From positions 1 through 12,644 of the forward strand of contig JANBPK010000402.1 in assembly GCA_027579435.1 (NCBI GenBank): 12,644 nucleotides of DNA, in the 5' to 3' direction. Below the pieces are notes generated by a model. The model was not told where the DNA came from, did no database searches, and saw only the letters and a list, made by a program, of their open reading frames with translations. This document shows positions 1-8,268 of the stretch, one piece after another (position 1 is the stretch's first letter; every line of letters begins with the position of its first letter). The translations under genes and the position numbers were made by a program. The DNA is from Candolleomyces eurysporus. Taxonomy: Eukaryota > Basidiomycota > Agaricomycetes > Agaricales > Psathyrellaceae.

Positions 1-411
1 TGAGAAAGATGACACAAGCCAGTAGAAAAGATCGCTACATACGCAACGTAACGAGGAGAAACCACAGGAGTGTTAGCGTTATTCAACCAGCCCACAATCA
101 ACAAGTTCGATCGCATTCCACCGCCAAGACTATTACCCAGATATCCGACGGTCGAAGGCCCAGTGTAAATGCCGATGAACTCATTGGATGTCGGTTGCAG
201 AGGCGGGAAAAGGTACGCATATGACGTATCAAGGATCGAGTCGTAGTATCGTTGGAAGCCCGCGACATTCGTTATTGGGTCAGTCCATTGTGCTGACTGA
301 GCTCGAACCCCGGATAGAGCTAGAAGTAGTTTAGCAGAAGGTATTTCGCTAATGAGAGACCGAAAAACCTAGGAGAATGGGGAGAAGAACCCAGCCCAGT
401 AAGAGTGCCAT
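1..411 (-). CDS. AA8-type cytochrome (cellobiose-dehydrogenase cytochrome/DOMON) protein, 5' part only
   Basis: Minus-strand gene whose start lies inside the window and whose 3' end runs off the left edge. Exon 1 is 411-369, intron 368-320 (GTTTTT...TTCTAG, branch-like CTAAAC), exon 2 319-43, then a GTATGT donor at 42 opens an intron reaching the edge. The joined exons give 107 residues: a hydrophobic signal peptide (about 1-21, ending VRA before QSAQW), then a mature domain matching the cellobiose dehydrogenase cytochrome pattern: TDP near the N-terminus, FPPL at 52-55, NEFIG at 60-64, LGGGM at 79-83, NLLIVGW at 86-92, PRYVA at 103-107. Met83 (about 62 in the mature chain) sits where the axial heme Met is found in this family; the His ligand would be outside the window. 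Known role: extracellular b-type heme electron transfer, to LPMOs when part of cellobiose dehydrogenase. Whether a GMC dehydrogenase domain, a CBM or nothing follows cannot be seen. A TTTTAAAA element lies at 454-461, upstream of the start. The ATG at 411 is chosen because it gives the signal peptide. Confidence 0.8.
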
Positions 412-1980
412 GATTCGGACGGTACGAAACCCACATTCCAACCCAAGTGTGTCTTTTAAAACGTCTTCTAGCGTTTGAACGGTTCTTCATCGGTTGCGTA
501 GACGTATAGACATGAATATCCTCGGGGATTTAATTGCCCATTTGACTTGAAAAAAGGCTTGTCGATCAGAGGCTTTGCGTATTTCGATGCTCGACCAAGC
601 CGCTTGGCGACCTCGAGTACATGGGAATCCAATCATTCTGGGGAAAATGATACCTCCACGTTCCCAAACGGTCCCGAGATGACCTATCCTCGACATGGCA
701 TTGGTCCCAGCCATGGAGCTGTAGCTCTTCGAGCACCAGCATCGTCGCACAGCCAAGGTTGTGCCACTATACAACTGCATAGGAGAAGCCAACGGAGAAG
801 CACACCTTAGAAGCTGATTAACGCCTAATGTAAGAGCTAGTCTCACGTTATGAGATGGGAAAATAGAACGAGTGGAGTTAAACTCACGTTTAATTATTGC
901 TCGAGAAGGCCGCGAAAGACCTCATGGATCCCGAAAACCAGAAAAATTCTTAAAATAGGTGCTTCCTCGTCCATGGACTGGAGAATTTCTTTGCGTGGCA
1001 GTCGTGATCATTTGAAGGGTTCGTTGACACATCCAGGATTTCGTCGAGATCCGTTCGCACCTTGGGTTCTTCCTTCCGTTGATCGCACACAGTCGAGGCG
1101 ATAGAAAGAGCTCCATGACATTTGCAGTGAAAGGATAGCTAGCGTAGCTGTCGGATAGGGATATAATGTTCGCTCGAAAGTCCGCAAGCAAAAGAGCTCG
1201 AGAGTGTCACAATCTAACGAACTGATGAGCTGTTCAGAATTTTCTGAAGTATTGTGAAAAAGAAACTCACTGCGCTTTCGTGTGTAGGAATAGGGAAACT
1301 GTCGCAAGAGGCCCAACAAGAAATGGCCCCCGAACGCCAGTCATGAAGTTCGTTGCTCCAGGGTCGTCAGACGAATTCGAAGCCCATCTGCCCCACCGAG
1401 GAGACCAGATATCGTCAATGAGAAACTGCTGGGCCTCCCGGTAGATGTTTGTCGCCAGATGAGAATGGAAGCTTTATGGGAATTTCTCCTTGCTCATGTC
1501 GGGTTCATGATCATGACCACTTTAAAAGGCCTTGGATGTATGGTACGGAAGGCTGAAAACAGAATTTGAGGGTGGGCTCAAGAACGATGAGGGTAAATTT
1601 ACGACTCCAATTCGCATTTAAGCTAATAAAGGGCGAATGAATTGAGCGGAATCACTGGGAAGACGAAAGGAGGCTGGTGGTGGAAGAACAGAAGCCACCC
1701 GGAGCACACGGCAGGTCCGGCCGGTGGTCGGTTCCAGACGCCGGCATTCAGTCGGAGGCTTGATGAGCACCCTCACCTCTTGAACAGAACGAGCTTGGAA
1801 CGAGCCCCAAGTCATGGACTGCAATACTGCAACCGTGTGCGTCATACAACTAAATGCCTCTCAGCTAAATGACTTTTTCAGGGATACTGTTGGTGCTCGG
1901 TGCTCCCGACTATCTCCCGATTCGGCGAAGGAATAGTGAAACTGAATGGAGAGCTTTTGCTGTAGAGCAGCCGCCTTTGA
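412..1980. other. Intergenic region upstream of the AA8 gene; no supported gene
   Basis: This stretch has only short, mutually overlapping open frames on both strands (longest about 119 codons, 846-487 minus). None carries a recognisable motif, a convincing start context or a consistent chain of introns. Its right part, near 1700-1740, has a CGG-rich patch (GGTCCGGCCGGTGGTCGG) that could be a zinc-cluster binding site, but this is only a composition-based remark. It includes the promoter of the minus-strand AA8 gene. A diverged gene or old transposon debris cannot be excluded. Confidence 0.5.
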
Positions 1981-2529
1981 ATGTTATTTAGACTCAGTGA
2001 AGATGTCGAAAAGAGACTTTTCACTACATTCGCGCGCGGATCGGTGAGTTATACAAAGCTTGGGATCTTAAGAGTCTTCTTCCCAATCACTAATATACAA
2101 GTACCAATTGCTGACTCTGTAATGCGCAGTGACCACCGGAAAAACGTGCTTCTTCTCAATCCCGAGTGGGAAGCAGTTGTATCATGTCGTCAGAAGCAGC
2201 TTATTCTTCACTCTCGCGCATCTTCGACTTCCCTCCTGCTTGATTTACCCGCGGAACTACACGAACTATTGTCGTACCTGAAGCTTAACGCCATCCTTCC
2301 GCCAGTTCTCCTGAACCTCTTCAAACTCGAATCTATAAGCACGGGCTGTCCGTTCCAGCATCTCTCATTGAACTCTCTGACGGGGCTCCTGCAAGTGCTC
2401 ATAGATTCTGGTTCCGCTTACCCTGCGTTTCACCGAGTGCATGCGCCATCCATGGCGACAACGATATTCTATCCGACATATTCCCCGTTCCGCGAATATT
2501 CCTCCGCCTACCCAACCACAAAAGCTTAA
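1981..2529 (+). pseudogene. Possible F-box-like protein remnant
   Basis: One continuous frame of 182 codons. Its middle (residues about 83-112) reads LLLDLPAELHELLSYLKLN followed by a leucine-rich stretch, which resembles the start of a fungal F-box (LPxEL..xILxYL). F-box proteins act as substrate receptors of SCF ubiquitin ligases. The rest shows no repeat or F-box-associated domain. A second, well-placed ATG at 2184 (MSSEAAYSSLSRI...) lies in another frame that stops near 2240, just before the F-box-like segment; this would fit a real start lost from frame by an indel. I therefore call it a probable remnant, but it may equally be a chance ORF. It ends about 150 nt before the AA9 start, so it overlaps that gene's likely promoter. 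Confidence 0.25.
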
Positions 2530-2612
2530 GCTGACCTCTCTCATGGCAAGACGGTTGATGCTCGGGTACGGGACCACAAAACATGCCTCAATCTCCGAGC
2601 TAGCCTCCACCC

Positions 2613-2619
2613 TATATAT
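2613..2619 (+). promoter_or_regulatory. TATA-like element of the AA9 gene
   Basis: TATATAT lies 66 nt upstream of the AA9 start codon, in a CT-rich context. Spacing to the ATG suits a TATA box with a short leader. Identified by sequence and position only. Confidence 0.5.
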
Positions 2620-2684
2620 TCTGTCAGAGTTTTAACGCCACTCCGCACTAACTAATCTTCCTGGTGACTAGTACAAGGTCCACC

Positions 2685-3841
2685 ATGTTGTTCTCGGCCT
2701 CCGCCATACTTGCTGCTGCTGCGTTTGTTGGGGAAGTTGCGGCTCATGGATATGTTCCTTTCATTCGGATCAATGGGACCACCATTCCAGGATGGGATGT
2801 TACCAAGGGTGAGCGTTGACCTCGTTGGCAGTGTGGGTTGAAAGAGTGTGCTAACAATGCATAACTTAATGTAGATGGCTACACGAATCCTCAGGTAGAC
2901 TCGTTCACATGATACCACGACTTCTAAAGAGGCTTAGACGTTCGATTATAGCCCTTGAGGGTCGTGCGTGCCACCAAGGCTGACAGTGGCTTCGTCTCCA
3001 ACGTCAACTCTGGAGAAATTACCTGCTCCATCGGAAACTCCAAGCTGCCTCCTGTGAGTCCTCACATACACAAATGGCATCCCCCAATATCCGTGGACAC
3101 TTACATTTCGATAACAGGGTCCCATTACCGCGACCGTCGCTGCTGGTGGCACCGTGACCGCGGTGTGGAATACATGGCCCGTTGGTCACTATGGTCCCAT
3201 CATCGACTACATCGCCAAATGCCCTGCCTCTGGATGCTCCAGCTGGAAGGCTGACACTGGCAAGCCATGGATCAAGATCGGACAAAAGACCTACAACGGT
3301 GAATGGCCATCTGACACCCTCGCGAAGAACGGCTTCACGCATGATATTAAGATTCCCAGGAACCTTGCTTCTGGAGACTACGTGAGTTGATTTATCCTTA
3401 AGCTGTATTATGGATTTTCGGGGGGGTCATGGCTAAATTACTTGTAGCTCATTCGCCACGAACAACTCGCCTTGCACGGTGCTTCCTCGGCTGGTGGAGC
3501 TCAATTCTACCCAGGTAAGAGGCCAATCAACCTTATCTCACGTATCTGGCATCTGACGATGCACTCTCGTGTTATTTATCAGTTTGCATCCAAATCACCA
3601 TTGTCGGTGGTGGCAGCCTCGTTCCACAAGGACAGTTGGGCTTCCCTGGTGCCTACACCGTACGTGTTCTTGTCAAAAAACAATATAATAATGCGATTAC
3701 GACGAACGAGGTTCTCTGACTGCAATTTTATCTTCACAGGCTAACGACCCTGGCATCCTCTTCAACCCCTACCGCGGTGATGCTGCCAACAGGGCATACG
3801 TCCCACCCGGTGGCCCTGTCTACTCCGGCTTGCAATTCTAA
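2685..3841 (+). CDS. AA9 lytic polysaccharide monooxygenase (former GH61), complete, seven exons
   Basis: Exons: 2685-2808, 2875-2894, 2952-3053, 3118-3381, 3448-3514, 3583-3659, 3740-3841; six GT-AG introns of 57-80 nt. They join in frame into 251 residues. A 20-residue signal peptide (hydrophobic, ending VAA) precedes His21, which becomes the N-terminal copper ligand (HGYV). Other AA9 hallmarks: His106 in GHYGP (second copper-brace His), Cys117/Cys122, His180 and Gln189 (second sphere), Tyr191 in QFYPVC (axial ligand), and Cys73/Cys194 matching the conserved disulfide. An N-glycosylation site lies at Asn30. The protein is a single catalytic domain: no CBM1, linker or GPI-like tail follows the final GLQF. 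Known activity: copper-dependent oxidative cleavage of cellulose or related glucans outside the cell, using O2 or H2O2 with an electron donor. Regioselectivity and substrate cannot be read here. The divergent AA8 gene could encode its reductant. Exon 2 is a 20-nt microexon. Confidence 0.95.
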
Positions 3842-4228
3842 ACGACCACAGACGGGTCTATCTCTGAATCGTAATCGGGTGTCGCTCCTCCGGTTTTTAG
3901 TTCTTTAATCTTGAAATGTATCTCTACCTAACTGAATTAAATTTCTGTCAAATTGTAATTGGGAAATGCTGTCTCACCTTGTCTTAAATTAGGAGATTCT
4001 TTGGACGCCAGATAGACCAGGGAATGGCTCTGGCCATGTTCACGGGTCTCCATGCCAGTGTGCCGATCCTAAGGGGCAGGTAGCCTGATGTGACGGAGGC
4101 CCGTCACCTCGGATCGGAAGGACAACGTGGCATCATCATTGACAACCCCCGATTCAAACACAAACAATCATCGCTCAGGCTGGAAACCAGGATTCGGTTG
4201 TCAACTACCTTCAACTCTAAAGCACATC
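3842..4228. other. AA9 3' flank and upstream region of the membrane-protein gene
   Basis: Contains the AA9 3' UTR, AT-rich from about 3900 to 3960, with no single decisive polyadenylation signal. It then passes into the leader of the next plus-strand gene. The strongest structure is the nested inverted repeat at 4063-4117, listed separately. The frame of the next gene stays open back to an ATG at 4127, but the first 34 codons look like leader rather than protein. Confidence 0.5.
4063..4117. repeat. Nested inverted repeat upstream of the membrane-protein gene
   Basis: Outer 7-nt arms CCGATCC (4063-4069) and GGATCGG (4111-4117) enclose an inner perfect hairpin, GTGACGG (4090-4096), AGGC loop, CCGTCAC (4101-4107). 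The arms are seen directly. A role as a regulatory palindrome, cruciform or scar of a mobile element is inference. Confidence 0.6.
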
Positions 4229-4855
4229 ATGACACAACTCGACCTCGACGCTAAAGAACCCCTACTCTCCGAGAAGTCAGCGGCCGACAACGACTCGGAG
4301 CACGAACACGAAAACGATTCACGCGCGGCTGAGTCTGACGATGAAGAGCCGCAACCCCGGACGTCACAGACTCCAGCTCAGAGAAGAGGCGGAGCAAGAA
4401 GAGACAGGTATGAGGATACCGAACCCTCGTCAACCCGGCGTCGTTTCCTCTTCATCGCATGCTTCTTCGTCGCCATCTGGCTAGCATATAGCGTGCATCT
4501 GCACCGCGCTAGGAAAGCGAAGAGGTCGAATATCATCTACGCGTCTCGGTGCGTCCACATCTACATGCCTCGAGGCGCTCACTTACTGATATACTCTTTC
4601 TCACCCTCATCCATTGCCCATGTATTTGCCTATGGTATGATGACAATGACACACAGCTACTCGAAGGAGCACAAATACCGCCCCGCAGCCAGTCCCGTCA
4701 TCACCGAAACACTTAAGGACGGGCGAATTCGTCTGAGGGGTGCTACACCTCCGCCCGAAACGCCTACTCCGACGCCTACGAAAAGGACAAGGCGGACGAG
4801 GAGGAAGGGTGGTAGGAGGAAGAAGGCGGGCAACAAGGCTGCCAAGTCGAAATAA
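4229..4855 (+). CDS. Single-pass membrane protein of unknown function
   Basis: Exons 4229-4548 and 4657-4855 give 172 residues. Visible parts in order: an N-terminal segment with an acidic-dileucine-like motif (KEPLLSEK, 9-16), an acidic, His/Asp/Glu-rich disordered region (20-42), a basic stretch (52-72), one hydrophobic segment at about 73-89 flanked by RRR and HRARKAKR, a compact part with YRPAASPVITETLKDGRIR (114-132), a Pro/Thr run, and a Lys/Arg-rich C-terminus. This suggests a small integral endomembrane protein with a cytosolic sorting signal; function unknown. The intron (GTGCGT...CACAG, 108 nt) is a multiple of three and has no in-frame stop, so an unspliced message would encode 36 extra, hydrophobic residues. 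I chose the ATG at 4229 (ATCATGACA) over the in-frame one at 4127, whose extension is low-complexity and unlike a protein N-terminus. No close family recognised. Confidence 0.75.
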   Translation: MTQLDLDAKEPLLSEKSAADNDSEHEHENDSRAAESDDEEPQPRTSQTPAQRRGGARRDRYEDTEPSSTRRRFLFIACFFVAIWLAYSVHLHRARKAKRSNIIYASRCVHIYMPRGAHLLIYSFSPSSIAHVFAYGMMTMTHSYSKEHKYRPAASPVITETLKDGRIRLRGATPPPETPTPTPTKRTRRTRRKGGRRKKAGNKAAKSK

Positions 4856-5265
4856 TTACCAGGAAAGGAAGAGAGAGGTTGTGCGTGCTGGTGTTAGGTT
4901 TAGTTGGGGAGGAAGAAGGGGACCTTCTTTTTTTCTTTATTTATGTAGGTTGCTTTCTGTTTGCTTTCTCCTCTGTACCCTCACCCAATTATCCTATCCT
5001 TACCCAGAGCTCTTCGAAGCGGGCAGTGGAGAAGAGACACCCATTTACTTAATATGCGCCATGGCCTAGTGGAGGAATCCCCCTCAAGACAATGAAGCTA
5101 TCAAGCTATATGTGTATACCACGTAATATTTTAATGAACCTATTTCCTTTCTACCTCTCAGTGATCGTGAATCTTCAGGCTTCCTCTGCATCATTGCCTT
5201 CTTGCAGGTCGGTGGTCGACGTCAGAAGGGCTCACGCGATGGATTCAATCATCATACTCTCTTGG
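4856..5265. other. 3' flank of the membrane-protein gene; no supported gene
   Basis: A T-rich tract (4925-4945) and pyrimidine-rich DNA follow the stop codon, as expected for a fungal 3' UTR and terminator region. An open frame from 5092 to 5430 has no recognisable motif, and its last third lies inside repeat block F1, so I treat it as chance. Confidence 0.5.
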
Positions 5266-5269
5266 ACAT

Positions 5270-5550
5270 TCGATGCTCTCGGGCGAAGCGCACAAGAACA
5301 TGTACGAACAGAAACGACTGTGTACGTGCGCGCACATGCTATTGACGATGATACAAAATCTCCAAACCCTGTCCATATGATAGAACTTGACGATACGATA
5401 CGAAACTGCCTGCGTGAGGAAGGTCACTGAGGGTGAAGAGTTGGCCTTGAAAACGGGAAGCCAGCAAGTTACTTGAAGGTGAACACGACAAGGCAATTTA
5501 CGTGATACGATGAGCGGGTAGGCCGAATATCATCTACAGCGTTCTTTATA
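5270..5550. repeat. Repeat block F, copy 1 (degenerate)
   Basis: Shares ordered, gapped similarity with F3 and F4: GAACAGAAA..CTG, then GTGTACG..CACATGCT, then CCTGTCCATATGATA.AAC, then ACTTGAAGGTGAA, then TACGATG.GCGGGTAGGC. Matching words come in the same order and at similar spacing as in 11197-11405 and 8999-9175, so this is common descent rather than chance. It is followed at once by the 5' region of MD gene A, whereas F4 lies behind the 3' end of MD gene B; the junction near 5550 is therefore rearranged. Confidence 0.65.
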
Positions 5551-5559
5551 GCCAGGCTA

Positions 5560-6135
5560 TTTTGATGCAGAGCGCCTGTCTTCAGCAAGCGCCGTCCCCC
5601 ACGAGGTTTCAACGTGGCCGAAAGACAGCGGGCATGAGCAGCTTAACTATCGATGGGGATTAGGTTCAGCTCGGGTTCGAACCTGGGTCCACTAGGTAGC
5701 CAGTCCCATGGGCATGCCTCGTGTTGCCTCTACTTTCTTTCCAACCTCACCGTACGTCCTCTACTAGGTCGTTCTTACCAGCCTCTACAACCTGCGAGGC
5801 TTTCGTCCAGCATGGACACCCCATCATCTGCACGATCGACTTTCAGACGCTTGTCGTCTCTAGTTCGTCCTAGAGCATCCACCGTTGCTGTCGAAGATTC
5901 GGAAATTGCGTAGTCTACGTCTTCCTCAACTCGCGGAGCGGTCGACACCGTAGCGACCTCTTCGAGTTCTGCCCCATCACTCTGGCGTCGACGGAGATGG
6001 CGACTAGACTCTCAGTGGTTACAGTCAACCTGCCACATCTTCCACCCTAGAAGTGCGAGATACAGGAGCTTCGCCCTATACGGAACTCATGGAAGAACTT
6101 ACATTGAGTGAAGGTACGCACGCAAAGCAATAGCT
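5560..6135 (+). pseudogene. MD gene copy A: promoter and 5' exon, broken
   Basis: Upstream sequence from about 5560 and the coding start at 5812 align throughout with 9910-10435. The product begins MDTPSSARSTFRRL, parallel to MDNPSSLQTTVKRL of copy B. The frame meets TAG at 5911-5913 where copy B has CAA, only 33 codons in. After the stop the same frame still matches copy B (STSSSTRGAVDTVATSSS), then similarity moves to another frame from about 6020, so there is at least one indel as well. Similarity ends near 6135, just past a GGTACGC donor-like site shared with copy B; the rest of the gene is missing and Tag1-like copy A follows. A dead, 3'-truncated duplicate. Confidence 0.7.
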
Positions 6136-6158
6136 GGAGTAAGCTGCCCTACAAATCA

Positions 6159-7375
6159 TCATATCCTAAACTGATGCCGACGCTGTATAAAAGGAAACTC
6201 CTCCAAAATCCTCCCGAGGCCCTTCATCTCTCCTTGAAACAAACTCTTCTGGTTGATCCTTACACTGCCTTCAAGTTGGAACAGGAGACCAGCAAGAACG
6301 ATGTAATTGGACGGTGCTTGTGGTAGGTGGGAGCCGTGTTCGTTTGAGCCTCATCTTGATCCTAATCCTGCCAGATGGGAGTCGGAAGGAGACGAAAAAA
6401 GAGGGAGATCCTCGGTGGCGAGACCAATGGCTGCTGTGCCCTGACTACCCACTAGCGCGCCGTCTGACTTGAATACAACCTGTGTCCAATGATTCGTTAA
6501 TATATGAGTCAATTTTGAAGAGCGAGAGCGAAAGAAGGAGAGGCGAAGCACCCACCTTGCTCATAAAATTACTCAACTCCTTTTGCCTCTCTGGTAGAAC
6601 TTCAAGCGATACGTCAACTTGAACTTTGGCCGTAACCGCGTACACCACGCCTGTCTCCCTCTCTTTCCCTACATTCAATCCCTTTCTCGTTCCCTTTCGA
6701 TCGCTCTCCCACTCCTTCTCCATTTCCATTCCCTTGTTTTTTTTCTATTATCATTGTCAAGATCAATACGTACACTCTTTGCATTCAACTATTCCTCCGG
6801 CCTAATATCTCCAAACGCACGGTTCAGGCAGGGGATCGCGCGGTGGTGGGGGTGTTCGTCCCTTCGAACCAGCCTACATCCGTCCTCCCTGTACTCGTAC
6901 TCGTACTTCCTTCCTTCCGAGTTCCGCATTATCCGAATCCCCAACCCCATCTCCTGGGACCTCCCCATCAAACACAAGCGCATCCGGCAGAATCCTGGAC
7001 ACATTCAACCCAACACCGAGAACACGATCCTTCCCTCAACCACCCCGCTCACCAAACACCACACCTTTGGTTCCGTAGGCTTGAGCTTCATATCGCGGAT
7101 TGTTCTGCAAAAGATGCAGACGGGGGGTTGGGGCGGGGAATTCGGCGGGGACGGATAAGCCCGCCGCTGGGAAGAAGTTGGCCGATGTGAAGAAGATGAG
7201 GATGGGGTTGGGGCCGGATAGGTAGCGCATGAGAAAGGAGGAGAGGTATTTGAAAGAGGCGGCAAGACGGAGAGGACAAAGCCAGTTAGGTGGAAGGTTA
7301 TGTCGGGTGCATTATGGAGAAGGGGGGAGGGAAGAGTTGGAGTTGGAGTCTGGGAAGGAGACGGTGAAGTCTAGA
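6159..7375 (-). pseudogene. DUF3712/Tag1-like gene copy A, truncated and frameshifted
   Basis: Collinear with copy D across the last two exons and the intron between them. The intron (6555-6480) is 76 nt, the same length as in copy D. The last exon (6479 downward) carries SDGALVGSQGTAAIGLATEDLPLF and later SVRINQKSLFQGEMKGLGRILEEFPF in segments, but a TGA at 6353-6351 interrupts it. In the penultimate exon the frame is lost near 7110 (five nt missing at the LLQNVTIRDM site relative to D) and again near 7035. It extends further 5' than copy D does in this window: a segment reading FTVSFPDSNSNSS lies near 7330-7365. Similarity breaks at about 7375, where F2 begins. Relative to copy D this copy cannot encode the full C-terminus. 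Confidence 0.7.
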
Positions 7376-7377
7376 GG

Positions 7378-7478
7378 GTGAGATGTATTCATACCAATTC
7401 ATATGTACATTTGTTCTTCTTTACGTCCGTTGTTCTCACTGTAGCTGCGAACAGAAAGTCTGCCAATGTTGTTTCTGT
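7378..7478. repeat. Repeat block F, copy 2 (short fragment)
   Basis: Matches F3 from 8943 and F4 from 11140: ATGTATTCATACCAATTC, then TTGTTCTTCTTTACGTCCGTTG, then CTCACTGTAGCTGCGAACAG and AAAGTCTGCCAAT. It begins abruptly next to the truncated Tag1-like copy A and ends near 7478, after which the sequence is single copy. Confidence 0.75.
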
Positions 7479-7531
7479 TGTCAACCCTGAAATGCGCAGG
7501 CGCTATAATTCAGATCAATTCCAAAAAGGCA

Positions 7532-7581
7532 GCGCCATCTTGGCGCCATCAAAAGCCACAGGATATTTCAGAAATCCTGTG
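7532..7581. repeat. Two adjacent hairpins around the stop codon of the coiled-coil gene
   Basis: First hairpin: GCGCCA (7532-7537), TCT loop, TGGCGC (7541-7546). Second: CACAGGAT (7557-7564), 9-nt loop, ATCCTGTG (7574-7581), extendable with one bulge. The minus-strand stop codon of the neighbouring gene model (7551-7549) lies between them. They could be mRNA 3'-end structure or a mobile-element edge; neither is proven. Confidence 0.55.
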
Positions 7582-8268
7582 ACTTTCCCACGAGGGACTT
7601 GGAAGGAATAGGTGAAGGAACAAGGCGCGTTGGAAATGTAGTCTACGTAAATTCCAAGAAGTAAGATACATCGATCGAGATCGTTTCAACCTCACGTCTG
7701 AACCACTTTCCTGGAAGCATCGGGGTCGCGGACTCGGACTGTTAGAGCCTTTCAGTTGTCGTGCAGAACGAAGCAAGGACAGGGATGTACTCACCTGTCT
7801 CGAGAATTAGAGCAAGCCGCCTTTCTTGGGCCTGAAAATTGTTCTGCTTGAGGTGTGCATGAAGGGTGTAGATGTCGTTGGAGCAAGTTGACAACTCGGT
7901 CATCCGTTTTTGTAACCTGTCATTGAGGTAGATAATGTCTTCCCAAACCATATCATATCTCTCCAAAACCCGCTCAACGAGGATATCTTCACGGCTGGCA
8001 TTGAGAAAACCAGTGATTGTGGTTGCGGAAGTTGGGCTTGGAGTCGGGGGTCCCTTGCTGGAACAAGCATGAGTGGCCCCTTGCTGAGCAGCACAGTTCG
8101 GAGAATCCTTGGCTGGAGGATGAGCGCTGGGCAAAATGAGCACAAAAAATAGATGGAAGTCCATACTTGACACGTCGGGGTGGTCCCAGAATTAGAAAAC
8201 GTCTTTCCGCCCTTTGCGCGTATGTGTTGGACATGGGCAGATTTAAATGTTTTCGTCTTTGACGGCAT
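7549..8268 (-). CDS. Hypothetical coiled-coil protein, three-exon model
   Basis: Model: exon 1 8268-8167 (starts MPSKTKTFKSAHVQH), intron 8166-8108 (GTATGG...CCAAG), exon 2 8107-7795, intron 7794-7749 (GTGAGT...GAAAG), exon 3 7748-7549; 204 residues. The N-terminus is basic, residues 50-68 are Ser/Thr/Pro-rich, and residues about 72-138 form a strongly amphipathic, charged helix (REDILVERVLERYD, DRLQKRMTELST, QAQERRLALILET) typical of a coiled coil. No catalytic motif is visible and I do not recognise the family. The helix frame and second donor are the best evidence; the first acceptor (AAG) is weak but is the one that keeps frame with the GTATGG donor. Exon 3 has an odd, hydrophobic end overlapping hairpins, so the true 3' end may differ. 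It sits in single-copy DNA between repeat blocks F2 and F3. Confidence 0.45.

Noticed and set aside
487..846. 119-codon minus-strand open frame and the overlapping plus-strand frame at 547-810
   Set aside because: The two frames overlap on opposite strands, neither shows a domain or intron chain, and they lie in the likely promoter of the AA8 gene.
4657..4845. Minus-strand frame rich in Leu/Val/Gly opposite the membrane-protein exon 2
   Set aside because: It is the complement of the Lys/Arg/Pro-rich coding sequence and has no features of its own.
5092..5430. 112-codon plus-strand open frame
   Set aside because: No motif is visible, and its last third lies inside the degenerate repeat block F1, where the other copies have no matching frame.
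5671..5690. GGTTCGAACC, which looks like a tRNA T-arm
   Set aside because: The flanking bases do not form a proper T stem (mismatch in the middle) and no anticodon arm, D arm or acceptor stem fits upstream. It lies in the duplicated upstream region of MD gene A.
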